The notes under the pieces: generated by a model
What the model was told of the DNA's origin: nothing
The model's database searches: none
Seen by the model: only the letters and a program-made list of their open reading frames with translations
Program-made: the position numbers and the translations under genes
Shown: in pieces, positions 1-8,108 of the stretch
Layout of the letters: every line of letters begins with the position of its first letter
Position numbering within the stretch: the first letter of the stretch is position 1
DNA from: Thermoproteota archaeon
GTDB taxonomy: Archaea; Korarchaeota; Korarchaeia; Korarchaeales; Korarchaeaceae
Direction: 5' to 3'
Length of the DNA stretch: 36,199 nucleotides
Assembly: GCA_015522685.1 (NCBI GenBank)
Contig: WALU01000003.1
Span: 1 to 36,199, forward strand

Positions 1-297
1 AGAACCGAGATAGTGGACGCTGTGAGGAAGATAGCCATGAAGGTTGCGAGGGGAGAACTTAACCCGGAGAACATAAGCGGAGAAACTATAAGAGCCAATC
101 TCTATGCACCAGATGTACCTGATCCAGATCTGATAATCAGGACTTCTGGAGAGGAGAGACTAAGCAACTTTCTCTTATGGCAATCAGCTTACTCTGAACT
201 TTACTTCTGTGAGGTTTATCTCCCTGAACTTAGAAAAATAGACATTCTAAGGGCTATTAGAGATTATCAGAGGAGGAAGAGGAGATTTGGAAGCTGA
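1..297 (+). CDS. uppS: cis-prenyltransferase (undecaprenyl diphosphate synthase-type), C-terminal part
   Basis: The reading frame is open from the window edge, so only about the last 98 residues are seen. The segment [20 protein letters not shown] followed by SELYF is the conserved C-terminal region of cis-prenyltransferases; the Arg-Thr-Ser-Gly-Glu and Arg-Leu-Ser-Asn-Phe residues bind isopentenyl diphosphate. The enzyme elongates an allylic diphosphate into the long cis-polyprenyl carrier, which in archaea becomes dolichyl phosphate for glycosylation. The basic tail (RRKRR) is typical. The last 11 bases overlap the start of the next gene, which suggests translational coupling with the unknown genes that follow. 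Family assignment is firm; chain length of the product cannot be told. Confidence 0.93.
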   Translation, partial: RTEIVDAVRKIAMKVARGELNPENISGETIRANLYAPDVPDPDLIIRTSGEERLSNFLLWQSAYSELYFCEVYLPELRKIDILRAIRDYQRRKRRFGS

Positions 298-1198
298 AAA
301 TTTGAGAGTAGATGTTAATGGAGTGCTCCTTAATCTCAAAACGTTCATTGAAGAGTACAATATAAAGATAGGACTCACAAAGGATGTACCCATAGAAGGA
401 TTGGATAGGAGGCATACACGCCTCATGAGAGTAAAGTTCAGAGATTTTAATGCTTACTTGTTTGAGACGCCCTACATACTCAGATACATGGCACATCCCC
501 ATATAGTTGGAGACTCACTAAGGAATTTGCTGAAGAGAGATATCCTCCTCATAAAGAGAATAATAGAGAAATTCTCGCTTGAGAGATTTGGAAGGCTCGT
601 AGCCATAGACTCAGTTAACGTAGATCTAGGTTTCCCTAAGCTGGAGAACATCAAAAATCCTGAGAATTTAGTGCTAATAGTACTAACTCCCTTAGAATAT
701 AATCTAGAACAGATATATGAGGAAGTGAAGGATAGAGGAGGTAGAATAACAGTGTTCCTCTTCTTAGGTCCAATGAGCAGTGATGATATAAGCAGGCTGG
801 GAGATCTATCCAACTCCCTGGGCTCAGATTCCATTTTCCTATCTAGCGCATTCATTGGAGGGAGGGATTGCTCAGGCAATATATATGCTTATGGACCCGA
901 CATAAACATGTTGAGATCCGGGAAAGTTGTAGAAATTGGTTCTATAATAGACATACACACTCTTTCAAGGCTCCTCAGGGAATATTCGCCCAGCACAGAT
1001 GTTTCCAAACTAAAGAAGAGGCTTTCTGGAGATCCATCTTACTTGGAGGCGACCTTGGAGGACATGATATTCCTGATAGAACAGCCCATCTTCGATCCGT
1101 GGCAGGTAGAGATTCTGCTAAGAGAAGCTAAGAGCCTAAAAAGGCAATTAGAGAGGAACAAGCATGATAGATTTTCCCCTTCTACTTATTCTAAATAG
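287..1198 (+). CDS. conserved-looking hypothetical protein in uppS operon
   Basis: I do not recognise this 303-residue protein. It starts at a TTG about 10 nt after an AGGAGG inside the end of uppS. It is soluble-looking, with no signal peptide or membrane segment. The middle (about residues 125-215) alternates hydrophobic strands with glycine turns ([30 protein letters not shown]), which suggests an alpha/beta fold; the last 60 residues are charged and helical. The 3' end overlaps the next gene by 35 bases. Position and overlaps place it in one transcript with uppS, so a role near polyprenyl or envelope metabolism is possible but is inference only. Confidence 0.8.
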   Translation: MEAENLRVDVNGVLLNLKTFIEEYNIKIGLTKDVPIEGLDRRHTRLMRVKFRDFNAYLFETPYILRYMAHPHIVGDSLRNLLKRDILLIKRIIEKFSLERFGRLVAIDSVNVDLGFPKLENIKNPENLVLIVLTPLEYNLEQIYEEVKDRGGRITVFLFLGPMSSDDISRLGDLSNSLGSDSIFLSSAFIGGRDCSGNIYAYGPDINMLRSGKVVEIGSIIDIHTLSRLLREYSPSTDVSKLKKRLSGDPSYLEATLEDMIFLIEQPIFDPWQVEILLREAKSLKRQLERNKHDRFSPSTYSK

Positions 1199-1736
1199 AG
1201 AGGACTTAGAGACTAAGTATGACGATTACATCCTAATCTCTATGAGAATGCAGGGAAAAAAGACCGGAATGGCAATTAAAGGATCTACAGAGAGACTCAT
1301 GGATAAACTTGGCCTCTTAATCCTCGCTAGGTATTCAGTGCATGATAGAAATATTAATGAAGAACTATTTGATCAGGAATTAATCAACATTCTCGAAGAA
1401 GTGGATAAAATAGAAAAAAAGATCGCCCTGACTTCATACCTATTACCGATGATACTACATTCCATAAAGAACCCCTCATCTCTAAATGGTATATGGAAAA
1501 ATTATATATCATCACATAAGAAAATATCCGATAAGATAAAGCAGTTAGGAGCTGAAGCTTTTCTCCATGCCAATGGGGATTATGGACCTTACTTCAATGA
1601 TTTAGATGCGATATGGGATGTTCTACATCCTCTTGATGGGAAGAAGAAACCGATATTATTCAACTATCACCTCTATCCTAAACTCGACCTAAATTCTATG
1701 TTGGAAGGGATTAAGAATGTCTTGCGCCGGAATTGA
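1164..1736 (+). CDS. hypothetical helical protein
   Basis: This 190-residue protein is not recognised. The ATG lies 35 bases inside the previous gene and is preceded by GAGAGG at a suitable distance. The sequence is mostly amphipathic helix with a charged segment (EEVDKIEKKIAL) and a tyrosine- and aspartate-rich patch near residue 145. There is no signal peptide, membrane segment, zinc motif or nucleotide-binding loop. Its 3' end overlaps the next gene by 20 bases, so it belongs to the same tight operon as uppS and its two unknown neighbours. Confidence 0.75.
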   Translation: MIDFPLLLILNREDLETKYDDYILISMRMQGKKTGMAIKGSTERLMDKLGLLILARYSVHDRNINEELFDQELINILEEVDKIEKKIALTSYLLPMILHSIKNPSSLNGIWKNYISSHKKISDKIKQLGAEAFLHANGDYGPYFNDLDAIWDVLHPLDGKKKPILFNYHLYPKLDLNSMLEGIKNVLRRN

Positions 1737-2325
1737 AAGGGATGCGCCAAAGCTTATAATTTCCCTCAGGAAAAGCTGCAGAGATTTTGATGAGACGCTT
1801 AATCAACTGACGTGGAACTGCCGAACACCCACGAGGAGAGTCGTGCCAAGATATCTACTGATATATATAGGTGACATTGTTGGTAGATCCCTATCGTTAG
1901 ATGACTTCTCGAAGGTTAAGCTATGCTGGTGTGATGTGAATGATAATGGAAAGCTCGTCTTTGCAATTGTCCTGAGCAGGCTGGCAATGGCTTGTCCAGA
2001 GAAGGCTAAGGAGATAGCTAATGGATTGGAAGTATGCGGAGGGTGGCAATTCCTGGCAAAATGGTTTTATCCGATAATCGGAATCTGGAATACTTCCTAT
2101 CTTGATGAGATAGAGGATAGAAAAATATTTCTCCTCAGCTGGGCATGGTACACTAGGTACGTTCCAGAAGATCTTGATCTAGCCATTAATAAGGTGTTAG
2201 CTCGCTCAGAGATTATAGATAAGCCATTAATCATAGCTCTCAAGGAACTCAGGAGGGTAAATGAGAACAGAGTTATAGAGAAGCTGAAAGAAATGCCAGC
2301 CCTGTTTAAGAAAGTAATTCCTTAA
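1717..2325 (+). CDS. hypothetical protein, possible helical-repeat fold
   Basis: This 202-residue protein is not recognised. It begins with an ATG 20 bases inside the previous gene, preceded by GGAAGGG. Regularly spaced hydrophobic helices (LVFAIVLSRLAMACPEKAKEIA, then DLAINKVLARSE and LIIALKELRRV) resemble a short HEAT/TPR-like array, though no repeat consensus is clear. Five cysteines lie in the first half without CxxC pairs. It is the last gene of the uppS-linked run. Its 3' end overlaps the 3' end of aroD on the other strand by 20 bases. Confidence 0.72.
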   Translation: MSCAGIERDAPKLIISLRKSCRDFDETLNQLTWNCRTPTRRVVPRYLLIYIGDIVGRSLSLDDFSKVKLCWCDVNDNGKLVFAIVLSRLAMACPEKAKEIANGLEVCGGWQFLAKWFYPIIGIWNTSYLDEIEDRKIFLLSWAWYTRYVPEDLDLAINKVLARSEIIDKPLIIALKELRRVNENRVIEKLKEMPALFKKVIP

Positions 2326-2944
2326 GCAGAAGGGCCTCTTTCAGCGATACCTGTCCCTCAGCTACAGGCTTGTCTAGATATGCATACATGATTGGCGATC
2401 CTAGAAAAGGAGCTATCCTCCTACTAAAGGATCCTTTATTACCCATCGAGAATGCTATCAGTTTTTCCGGCATTATTACTTCTCTATACAGTTTTAATAC
2501 TCTATAAGCGTCAACCTTCCTCTCAGCATAAGTGACAATCTTGGATAATCCACCCAACTTTGTGATGCTGTTAACTAATTGCTTGAGCCTCAATGAATTA
2601 GGAGTACCTGAAGGATCATGCCATGAAACTATTGAATTTGGGAACCTAATCCCCTTAATCGCAAATTCGTACTCAATATCGATGAGCTTAGCCATATGTC
2701 CCAATCTTCTCAGCCAGATGCTTTCTGGCAGCCTGCCTCTACCTCCATGCTTCTTGCTCCTCCATGTTAGGATTGATCTATTGCTGATTTTTTTCACTAA
2801 CTTTCTAATTGATTCCATCTCCGGCAGATCATCCCATATGAGATCTAACCGAAATTCCACCATATCAGATCCATAACTTAGAGCTTTGATTGCATTCTCA
2901 CTAGCTACCTCTGGAGAGCCATAAATGGATGTAACTATAATCAT
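2306..2944 (-). CDS. aroD: 3-dehydroquinate dehydratase, type I
   Basis: This enzyme dehydrates 3-dehydroquinate to 3-dehydroshikimate in aromatic amino acid synthesis through a lysine Schiff base. The 212-residue length fits compact archaeal type I enzymes. The catalytic histidine sits in SWHDPSGTP (His109), the Schiff-base lysine in SKIVTYA (Lys135), and an early EFRLDL strand and a late PVAEGQ loop match the family's substrate-binding segments. The ATG overlaps the stop of the upstream ADH synthase gene as ATGA, so the two are translationally coupled. The pairing shows that this organism makes dehydroquinate by the archaeal route rather than from DAHP. Confidence 0.95.
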   Translation of the reverse strand: MIIVTSIYGSPEVASENAIKALSYGSDMVEFRLDLIWDDLPEMESIRKLVKKISNRSILTWRSKKHGGRGRLPESIWLRRLGHMAKLIDIEYEFAIKGIRFPNSIVSWHDPSGTPNSLRLKQLVNSITKLGGLSKIVTYAERKVDAYRVLKLYREVIMPEKLIAFSMGNKGSFSRRIAPFLGSPIMYAYLDKPVAEGQVSLKEALLLKELLS

Positions 2945-3729
2945 CTCAAGTACGCCATCGCCTCTTCAGGGCTCATCCTTTCGAATATCACGGAAGCTAT
3001 TGCTCTGACCATCTTCTCTGGATTGGAATGTTGGAAGATGTTTCTTCCAAATGCAACTCCTGCTGCTCCAGCCTCAATAGCACCTGCTACCATCTTAAGG
3101 ACGTCTAGATCGTTTTCCACTTTAGGACCACCCGCTATTATTACTGGAATGCTCACACCTCCAGTTACCTCTCTGAAGCTATCCGGATCTCCTGTGTAAG
3201 GAACCTTCACTATATCAGCTCCTAGTTCAGCTCCTACCCTAGCTACATGTGATATAAGCTTAGGATCAAACCTATTTTTCACATTGGGTCCTCTTCCATA
3301 CATCATGGCCAAGAGGGGCATTCCGAACTCATCGCTATCTGCTGCTATCTCACCAAGATCCATGAGCATTGAGGGCTCGCTAACCTCTCCTCCTATGTTG
3401 ATGTGAGCGCTAATACCATCAGCTCCAAGTCTCACAGCCTCCAAAACGTCGGCCACTTTAACTTTCCTGTTAGGTTCGGAACTCAGGGAAGTGCTGCCTG
3501 ATAGATGCAGGAGAACAGGTAAGTAGGCCTTCCTTAGGGATTTAATCATTCCCTTATGAAGGACCATACACGTCGCTCCCCCCCTAGCCACCTTCTCGGC
3601 AATTGAATTGATATCCTTAATTCCCCTAATAGGACCATCAGTAAGTCCGTGATCCATAGGAACGCAGAGGATCTTCCCATTCTTCATAATCCTAGAAAGC
3701 CTTACATCCTTCCCCCACATAAATATCAT
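2941..3729 (-). CDS. aroA': 2-amino-3,7-dideoxy-D-threo-hept-6-ulosonate (ADH) synthase, DhnA-type aldolase
   Basis: This class I, TIM-barrel aldolase of the DhnA family probably makes ADH from aspartate semialdehyde and 6-deoxy-5-ketofructose phosphate, the first step of the archaeal shikimate pathway. Visible landmarks are VPMDHGLTDGPI (Asp26, His27), the Schiff-base lysine in DIVKVPYTGD (Lys175), and the phosphate-binding IIAGGPK and GVAFGRNIFQ loops. Much of it matches, from memory, the Methanocaldococcus enzyme. Coupling to aroD by ATGA overlap supports this over a fructose-bisphosphate aldolase role, which is the main alternative. A TATA box about 25 nt before the ATG suggests a leaderless transcript. 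Confidence 0.9.
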   Translation of the reverse strand: MIFMWGKDVRLSRIMKNGKILCVPMDHGLTDGPIRGIKDINSIAEKVARGGATCMVLHKGMIKSLRKAYLPVLLHLSGSTSLSSEPNRKVKVADVLEAVRLGADGISAHINIGGEVSEPSMLMDLGEIAADSDEFGMPLLAMMYGRGPNVKNRFDPKLISHVARVGAELGADIVKVPYTGDPDSFREVTGGVSIPVIIAGGPKVENDLDVLKMVAGAIEAGAAGVAFGRNIFQHSNPEKMVRAIASVIFERMSPEEAMAYLR

Positions 3730-3748
3730 TCTCAGGATTATCTGAATG

Positions 3749-3780
3749 AATTATAAGAGTCCCTGCAGCGCAAGCTGTAG
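3749..3780 (-). promoter_or_regulatory. promoter and dyad upstream of the ADH synthase-aroD operon
   Basis: On the minus strand CTTATAA (3751-3757) is centred about 25 nt before the ATG at 3729, the normal spacing for a leaderless archaeal transcript. Directly upstream, 3763-3780 holds an imperfect dyad, CTGCAGC then GCTGTAG with a 4-base spacer and one mismatch, in the position where a regulator could act on TFB/TBP binding. The rest of the gap to the polyferredoxin gene shows no gene. Confidence 0.5.
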
Positions 3781-3934
3781 ATATACATCGAAATGCTTCC
3801 GTTGATAATCGAGATAAGTGTAATTCTCCTATCCTAGCCTTGCCTTACATATTATACTCAGCTTGATTAGTGTGAAAGCATTAGAAAGAAAAGAAGAGAG
3901 ATTAAATGAGCAGGTCATCTACAGAATCACTAGC

Positions 3935-5185
3935 CTAAATAAGACCTTTAAACAGCATCTTATCTTTACATTTTTGGCAGTACCATACAAGTTCTGCATA
4001 CTTATCTCCACTATTCTTTCTTATCCTCTCCTCTAAGTTCTTCATCATGCGAACCGTTCCATCAAGAGGCGCTCCACATCCTCTACATCTAGCTATCTCA
4101 TCTCTTGTTACCTCTACAAACTCTCCGCTTCTCAGTAGATGAGGGTTCAGTGCTCTCTCAATTGTTACTGCTTTTTCAGGACATATCTGCCTGCAGGCAT
4201 CGCATCCTATGCATTGCTGATGTGAGAACTCTAATCTTAATTCATCGCCATCTTTAACTATCCTAAGAGCTCTCGAAGGGCATACCCCTGTGCAGGCTCC
4301 ACATAAGGTGCATTCATCACTTACCTCAACTCTGAAATAGTTTAGATGATTAAGTTGGATCCATTCATCCTTATCTGGGAGCATTGATGCTAGGAGACTG
4401 GCTTCTCTAGATGCATAATTGTTGAATCTCTTTATTTCTACAGGTGGTTCGTTTCCTCTAGGGAGAGATTCAAGTTCCTCTAGGTAGGGATCCATCAAAT
4501 TGAGATCTAAAGGAGCGAACTTCTTTCCTTTACTCTCCGCCTCCAAAATTAATATTAGAGGAGCAGATCTTTCCTGAGATCTGAGAACTGCTCCATCTTT
4601 TAACTGGTCTAATTTAGGGAGAGGAGCAGCTGTTAGCTTATCCACTCCCTCTAAAAACTCGCTTAGCCCATACAAAGTAAATCCCGGAGGCCATAAGAAA
4701 CCTGCTGGGCAGCTGTTGATGCATGCCCCACATTCTGTACATTTATTGAGATCTATCCTCACGGGCTTCTCCGGTATAATTGCATGCTCTGGACAACTGT
4801 CAACACATAAGTTGCAGTATCTCAGGGCAGCGCATTCCTTATTAACTATGGGAGCATCCATGTAATCCAAAGAGGCCTTAGCCATTCTATGCAGGAGAAT
4901 TCTCCTCTTTATCTTTTTCTCTCCCTTTATCCTGTAAGGAGCCTTATCTGCTATACTCATATACTTAGCATATTTAAGATAACGTTCAGGATCATCCCAA
5001 CCGGGTGCATAAACTACCTTCAGCCAATTCGCACCGTACTTCCTCAAGGTGATAAGTAGCTCCTTAACTAAGCTGGGCTCTCCTCTAACCACCAGAGTAA
5101 CTCCCTTATCTAGCTGATTAGCTAACTCAAGAGCTAGATCTTCGATATTTCCCTCAACTTCTACAAGCTTCACTTCTCTGGTCAA
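3935..5185 (-). CDS. polyferredoxin with four 4Fe-4S motifs and a C-terminal zinc ribbon
   Basis: This 416-residue cytoplasmic iron-sulfur protein has two separate 2[4Fe-4S] modules. The first uses Cys118/124/127/131 and Cys149/152/155/159, the second Cys292/295/298/302 and Cys325/328/331/335. A C-terminal pair of CxxC motifs (Cys367/370 and Cys403/406) looks like a rubredoxin-like zinc or iron ribbon. The first 110 residues and the 130-residue linker carry no cofactor motif. It probably passes electrons between redox enzymes, but no partner oxidoreductase is adjacent. The start is a TTG about 8 nt after AGGAGG. It lies 43 bases after the CBS gene on the same strand, so the two may be cotranscribed. 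Confidence 0.85.
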   Translation of the reverse strand: MTREVKLVEVEGNIEDLALELANQLDKGVTLVVRGEPSLVKELLITLRKYGANWLKVVYAPGWDDPERYLKYAKYMSIADKAPYRIKGEKKIKRRILLHRMAKASLDYMDAPIVNKECAALRYCNLCVDSCPEHAIIPEKPVRIDLNKCTECGACINSCPAGFLWPPGFTLYGLSEFLEGVDKLTAAPLPKLDQLKDGAVLRSQERSAPLILILEAESKGKKFAPLDLNLMDPYLEELESLPRGNEPPVEIKRFNNYASREASLLASMLPDKDEWIQLNHLNYFRVEVSDECTLCGACTGVCPSRALRIVKDGDELRLEFSHQQCIGCDACRQICPEKAVTIERALNPHLLRSGEFVEVTRDEIARCRGCGAPLDGTVRMMKNLEERIRKNSGDKYAELVWYCQKCKDKMLFKGLI

Positions 5186-5228
5186 GAGCTAAACCTCCTC
5201 AAAAATAGAATGGAATAAATAAAGGTTT

Positions 5229-5666
5229 TTAATCAGCTCCTAACAACACTCTCAATAGAAGCATGGATGCATCTATAACGTCTTTTACCGACAGAACACC
5301 TACAGGCTTCTCTTCCTCATCTACAACAGGTAAATGTGAAATATCAGAATCTCTCATCTTTCTACCTACCTCATCTATCGGATCCCTAGGCTTAGCTGTT
5401 ATTGGATTCTCAGTCATTATATCCCTTATAGGTATCCCCTTACCGCATAGCCCTCTATAACCTGTGTAAAGTATGTCTCTCTGGGTCACTATCCCAACTA
5501 GCTTACTACTCTCATCAACTATTAGCATGCTGCCAACGCTGTTCTCCCACATTAACTTGATAGCATCATCCACTGTTGCTGTTATTGGCAAGGTTATTGG
5601 GGGTTTACTCATTACATCCTCGGCTCTAAGCGGAACTTTTCTTCTGGTCTTCCATATGGGAGACAT
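5229..5666 (-). CDS. two-CBS-domain protein
   Basis: This 145-residue protein is essentially a single Bateman module. CBS1 covers about residues 17-72 (EDVMSKPPITL to GIVTQRDIL) and CBS2 about 80-140 (DIMTENPITAKP to GVLSVKDVIDA). Such pairs bind AMP, ATP, SAM or similar ligands and act as sensors. There is no attached enzyme or DNA-binding domain, so the partner is unknown; the polyferredoxin just downstream is a candidate. The ATG is preceded by AGGTGAT, and a TATA-like ATTTAAAG lies about 35 nt upstream. Family is sure, function is not. Confidence 0.9.
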   Translation of the reverse strand: MSPIWKTRRKVPLRAEDVMSKPPITLPITATVDDAIKLMWENSVGSMLIVDESSKLVGIVTQRDILYTGYRGLCGKGIPIRDIMTENPITAKPRDPIDEVGRKMRDSDISHLPVVDEEEKPVGVLSVKDVIDASMLLLRVLLGAD

Positions 5667-5790
5667 GATATCACCTGTCCAGCTTAGATCATAATAGCTT
5701 TAAATATCACGATTTTGATCATCTCTCGGCAAAATTTAAAATATCGGTTCATTCGTCAGCAGCTTCCTCCTCCCCACAGTAAAGTTACTA

Positions 5791-5809
5791 ATTAACGTAA
5801 AATGTTAAT
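5791..5809. promoter_or_regulatory. inverted repeat between the divergent CBS and Lon-like genes
   Basis: ATTAAC (5791-5796) and GTTAAT (5804-5809) form perfect 6-bp arms around a 7-base spacer. The site lies 25 bases before the GTG of the Lon-like protease gene, where a regulator would overlap its promoter or transcription start. No binding protein is known from the sequence. Confidence 0.4.
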
Positions 5810-5833
5810 CTTTATCGAGGTTATCAATTTTCA

Positions 5834-7786
5834 GTGATCGAATTGAATACCCCTAAACTTGCTATCATATTTCTATTAGCTGTGATGCTGATATCTCCCC
5901 TTCAATCATATGCCTCTACCGGCAGGAAAGCCTTCATTAGGGTTCCCGCTGTCTATCAATCAGCGAATGGAGTATCCATGGGGGCTCTAGGAAATCTAAC
6001 AGTCGAAGTTGAATCGGGATCTGGAGAGGTATACTTCTCCGCTGATCCTCTTACTCAAATAGATACTCAAGGTGCAGCAAGAACTGCAGCCTTAGTTGCC
6101 AGCTACATTTTAGGAAAGGATCCCCTCTCCTACAATTTCTACTATAGGCTAGAATCAAATAGCATGATGATAGGAGGGCCTAGCGCTGGTGCTGCAATGA
6201 CCGCAGCAACAATGGCAGCAATACTAGGCATGAACATCAGAAAGGGTATCCTTATAACTGGAATGATCAACCCAGATGGAACTATAGGCCCGGTGGGTGG
6301 TATACCAGAGAAGCTAGAGGCAGTGGCCAAGGGAGGAGCCAAGATATTCCTGATACCTGCTGGACAGAGGATAGTGGAGAGGACTATTCCAAAGGAGGAG
6401 AAGATAGGACCTCTCATCATAACAACAGTTGAGAAGAAGAAAGTAGACTTAATAGATCTCGGAAAGAAGTTGGGTGTCAAGGTAGTAGAGGTAGCAACAA
6501 TATCAGATGCTGTAAAATACCTGATCGGCTTGAAGTTGAAGGCGCCTTCCTCTGCTGAGCCGAAGATACCAAGCAAAGTTAAATCAATACTCATTAAATG
6601 GGTCAATCACTACCTGAACGAGAGTGAATCTATTAGATCAAATGTTAAGAGTAATCTCACGAAGCTCAGCTACCTAGCTAAGAGAGTTGTTAAGAGTGTT
6701 TTAAACAACTCCGAAGACCTATATAAGCAAGCTAAGGATGAAATGAATCAAGGTGAGTATTACACGTCATCTAGCTCTGCCTTTCAATCCACGTACGAGG
6801 CAGAATATGCGAAAGGGCTCCTAGAATATGCGATAGAAGGGCCCAAGGCTGTTGATTCTATGGTATCAAGGGTGAACTCCAAGGTAAATACCATTGGGTC
6901 TAAGCTCAACGCTACAAGGCCCAATAGCTTCAGCTCGCTGGAGGCTCTCATAGCTGCCAAGACTAGGTACTATATGGCTAGAGATGCTCTTAATAAGGGC
7001 GCCCAGCTTGCATCTAAGCAAGTCTACCCTGATTCCTCTGGATGGGGTGCTATACACTGGCTGGCCTATGCTTACTGGAGAGCTGAGACAGCAGAAACTT
7101 GGACATGGTTATTTGGACTAAGCAAGGGCCAGGGAGTTCCCGAAGCTAGGGTGAGGAAAGTAGCTTCAGTCCTTCTCTACGAATCCGAAAGCGTAACATC
7201 ATATGCTCTCAGCCTACTCCAAGATATAGGAGCTTCCTCCAGCCTGCTTAATGAGGCTTCTAATGATCTAAATGATGCAGAAGCGGCATATTCATCGGGT
7301 GATATCTATGGCAGCTTAGGATTGGCTACAAGCTCGCTGGCGAAGGCTACCGCTTCCATACATCAATGGTTCAGCAGTGATCCTATAAATGCTGAAAAGG
7401 CGATCAAGAGCATAAGCTATTCATCAATAAATAACCTACTCTCCAAAGGGATAGTGCCGGTCCTTGCTTTGAGCTACGCTGAAACCGGCAAGATATTTGA
7501 GCAGAAAAATGGTACTTTTAGCTCTATAGTTTACTATGAGCTATCATCGGCCCACGCTCACATGCTTCTCCTTATCTCTAAGGTAAAAAGTAGTGTAAAG
7601 ACTAAAACTGTGACCTCAACATCAATGCCTCAAGGACAGCCCAGTGCAACCCCGTCTGAGACTCCTAAAGCAACTCCCACCTCACAACCCATTGAGGGAA
7701 GGAAGATATCGACTGAAGCTTTGATCTTCATAGTGGGTGCTCTCATCATAGGATTAACTGCAGGATATTTACTAGGAAGGCGATAG
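5834..7786 (+). CDS. membrane-anchored S16 (Lon-like) serine protease
   Basis: This 650-residue protein carries a Lon-type proteolytic domain without the AAA+ ATPase. An N-terminal hydrophobic segment (about 8-28) ending near SYAS looks like a signal peptide. The catalytic dyad is visible as Ser117 in GGPSAGAAM and Lys160 in GGIPEKLEAV. About 400 helical residues with many Ser and Ala follow, then a Ser/Thr/Pro-rich stalk (about 595-622) and a C-terminal membrane helix ending in GYLLGRR. The protease is therefore probably outside the cell and held on the membrane. A GTG is the first start in frame; its GAGG is rather far upstream (about 13 nt). The native substrate is unknown. Confidence 0.88.
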   Translation: MIELNTPKLAIIFLLAVMLISPLQSYASTGRKAFIRVPAVYQSANGVSMGALGNLTVEVESGSGEVYFSADPLTQIDTQGAARTAALVASYILGKDPLSYNFYYRLESNSMMIGGPSAGAAMTAATMAAILGMNIRKGILITGMINPDGTIGPVGGIPEKLEAVAKGGAKIFLIPAGQRIVERTIPKEEKIGPLIITTVEKKKVDLIDLGKKLGVKVVEVATISDAVKYLIGLKLKAPSSAEPKIPSKVKSILIKWVNHYLNESESIRSNVKSNLTKLSYLAKRVVKSVLNNSEDLYKQAKDEMNQGEYYTSSSSAFQSTYEAEYAKGLLEYAIEGPKAVDSMVSRVNSKVNTIGSKLNATRPNSFSSLEALIAAKTRYYMARDALNKGAQLASKQVYPDSSGWGAIHWLAYAYWRAETAETWTWLFGLSKGQGVPEARVRKVASVLLYESESVTSYALSLLQDIGASSSLLNEASNDLNDAEAAYSSGDIYGSLGLATSSLAKATASIHQWFSSDPINAEKAIKSISYSSINNLLSKGIVPVLALSYAETGKIFEQKNGTFSSIVYYELSSAHAHMLLLISKVKSSVKTKTVTSTSMPQGQPSATPSETPKATPTSQPIEGRKISTEALIFIVGALIIGLTAGYLLGRR

Positions 7787-7842
7787 GTGCGTATTACATC
7801 CTCTCCCCTTTTCTTATTACCTCCATCTAGTTACTCTAATTG

Positions 7843-8058
7843 ATGGCTACTATAATGGAAGATCTCACTAAATATGCGAGGGGGAAAAGCTGGATCCTCA
7901 GGAATACTAAATATCTCGAGAGGGACTATAAAGGGAAATACGCTGCTATTTTAGGTGAAACCATAATAGATAGTGATGAGGATAACTACTCCCTACTCCA
8001 AAGGCTATGGGCTAGAGGTCTCTACCCAGGTCCGGTGATAATTCACTTCGTTAAGTGA
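7843..8058 (+). CDS. small DUF5678-like protein
   Basis: This protein of about 71 residues has the pattern YKGKYAAILGETIIDSDEDN followed by a helix and PGPVIIHFV. That resembles the short DUF5678 proteins (tyrosine, glycine-lysine-tryptophan/tyrosine, then an IGxxVVA-type strand) common in archaea, whose function is unknown. The first ATG at 7843 was chosen over a TTG three bases earlier; 7855 is also possible. It stands alone between the Lon-like protease and arginine decarboxylase genes. Confidence 0.65.
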   Translation: MATIMEDLTKYARGKSWILRNTKYLERDYKGKYAAILGETIIDSDEDNYSLLQRLWARGLYPGPVIIHFVK

Positions 8059-8078
8059 GGCATATCAGTGAGTAAACC

Positions 8079-8085
8079 TTAAATA
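8079..8085 (+). promoter_or_regulatory. TATA box of the arginine decarboxylase gene
   Basis: TTAAATA preceded by CC is centred about 27 nt before the ATG at 8109. That spacing predicts transcription starting at or beside the start codon, and no Shine-Dalgarno is seen. Confidence 0.5.
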
Positions 8086-8108
8086 ACAACTTTCTCCTTT
8101 CGTATGTG

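Noticed and set aside
6142..6606. 154-codon minus-strand ORF
   Set aside because: It lies antisense within the Lon protease domain, whose catalytic motifs prove the plus frame.
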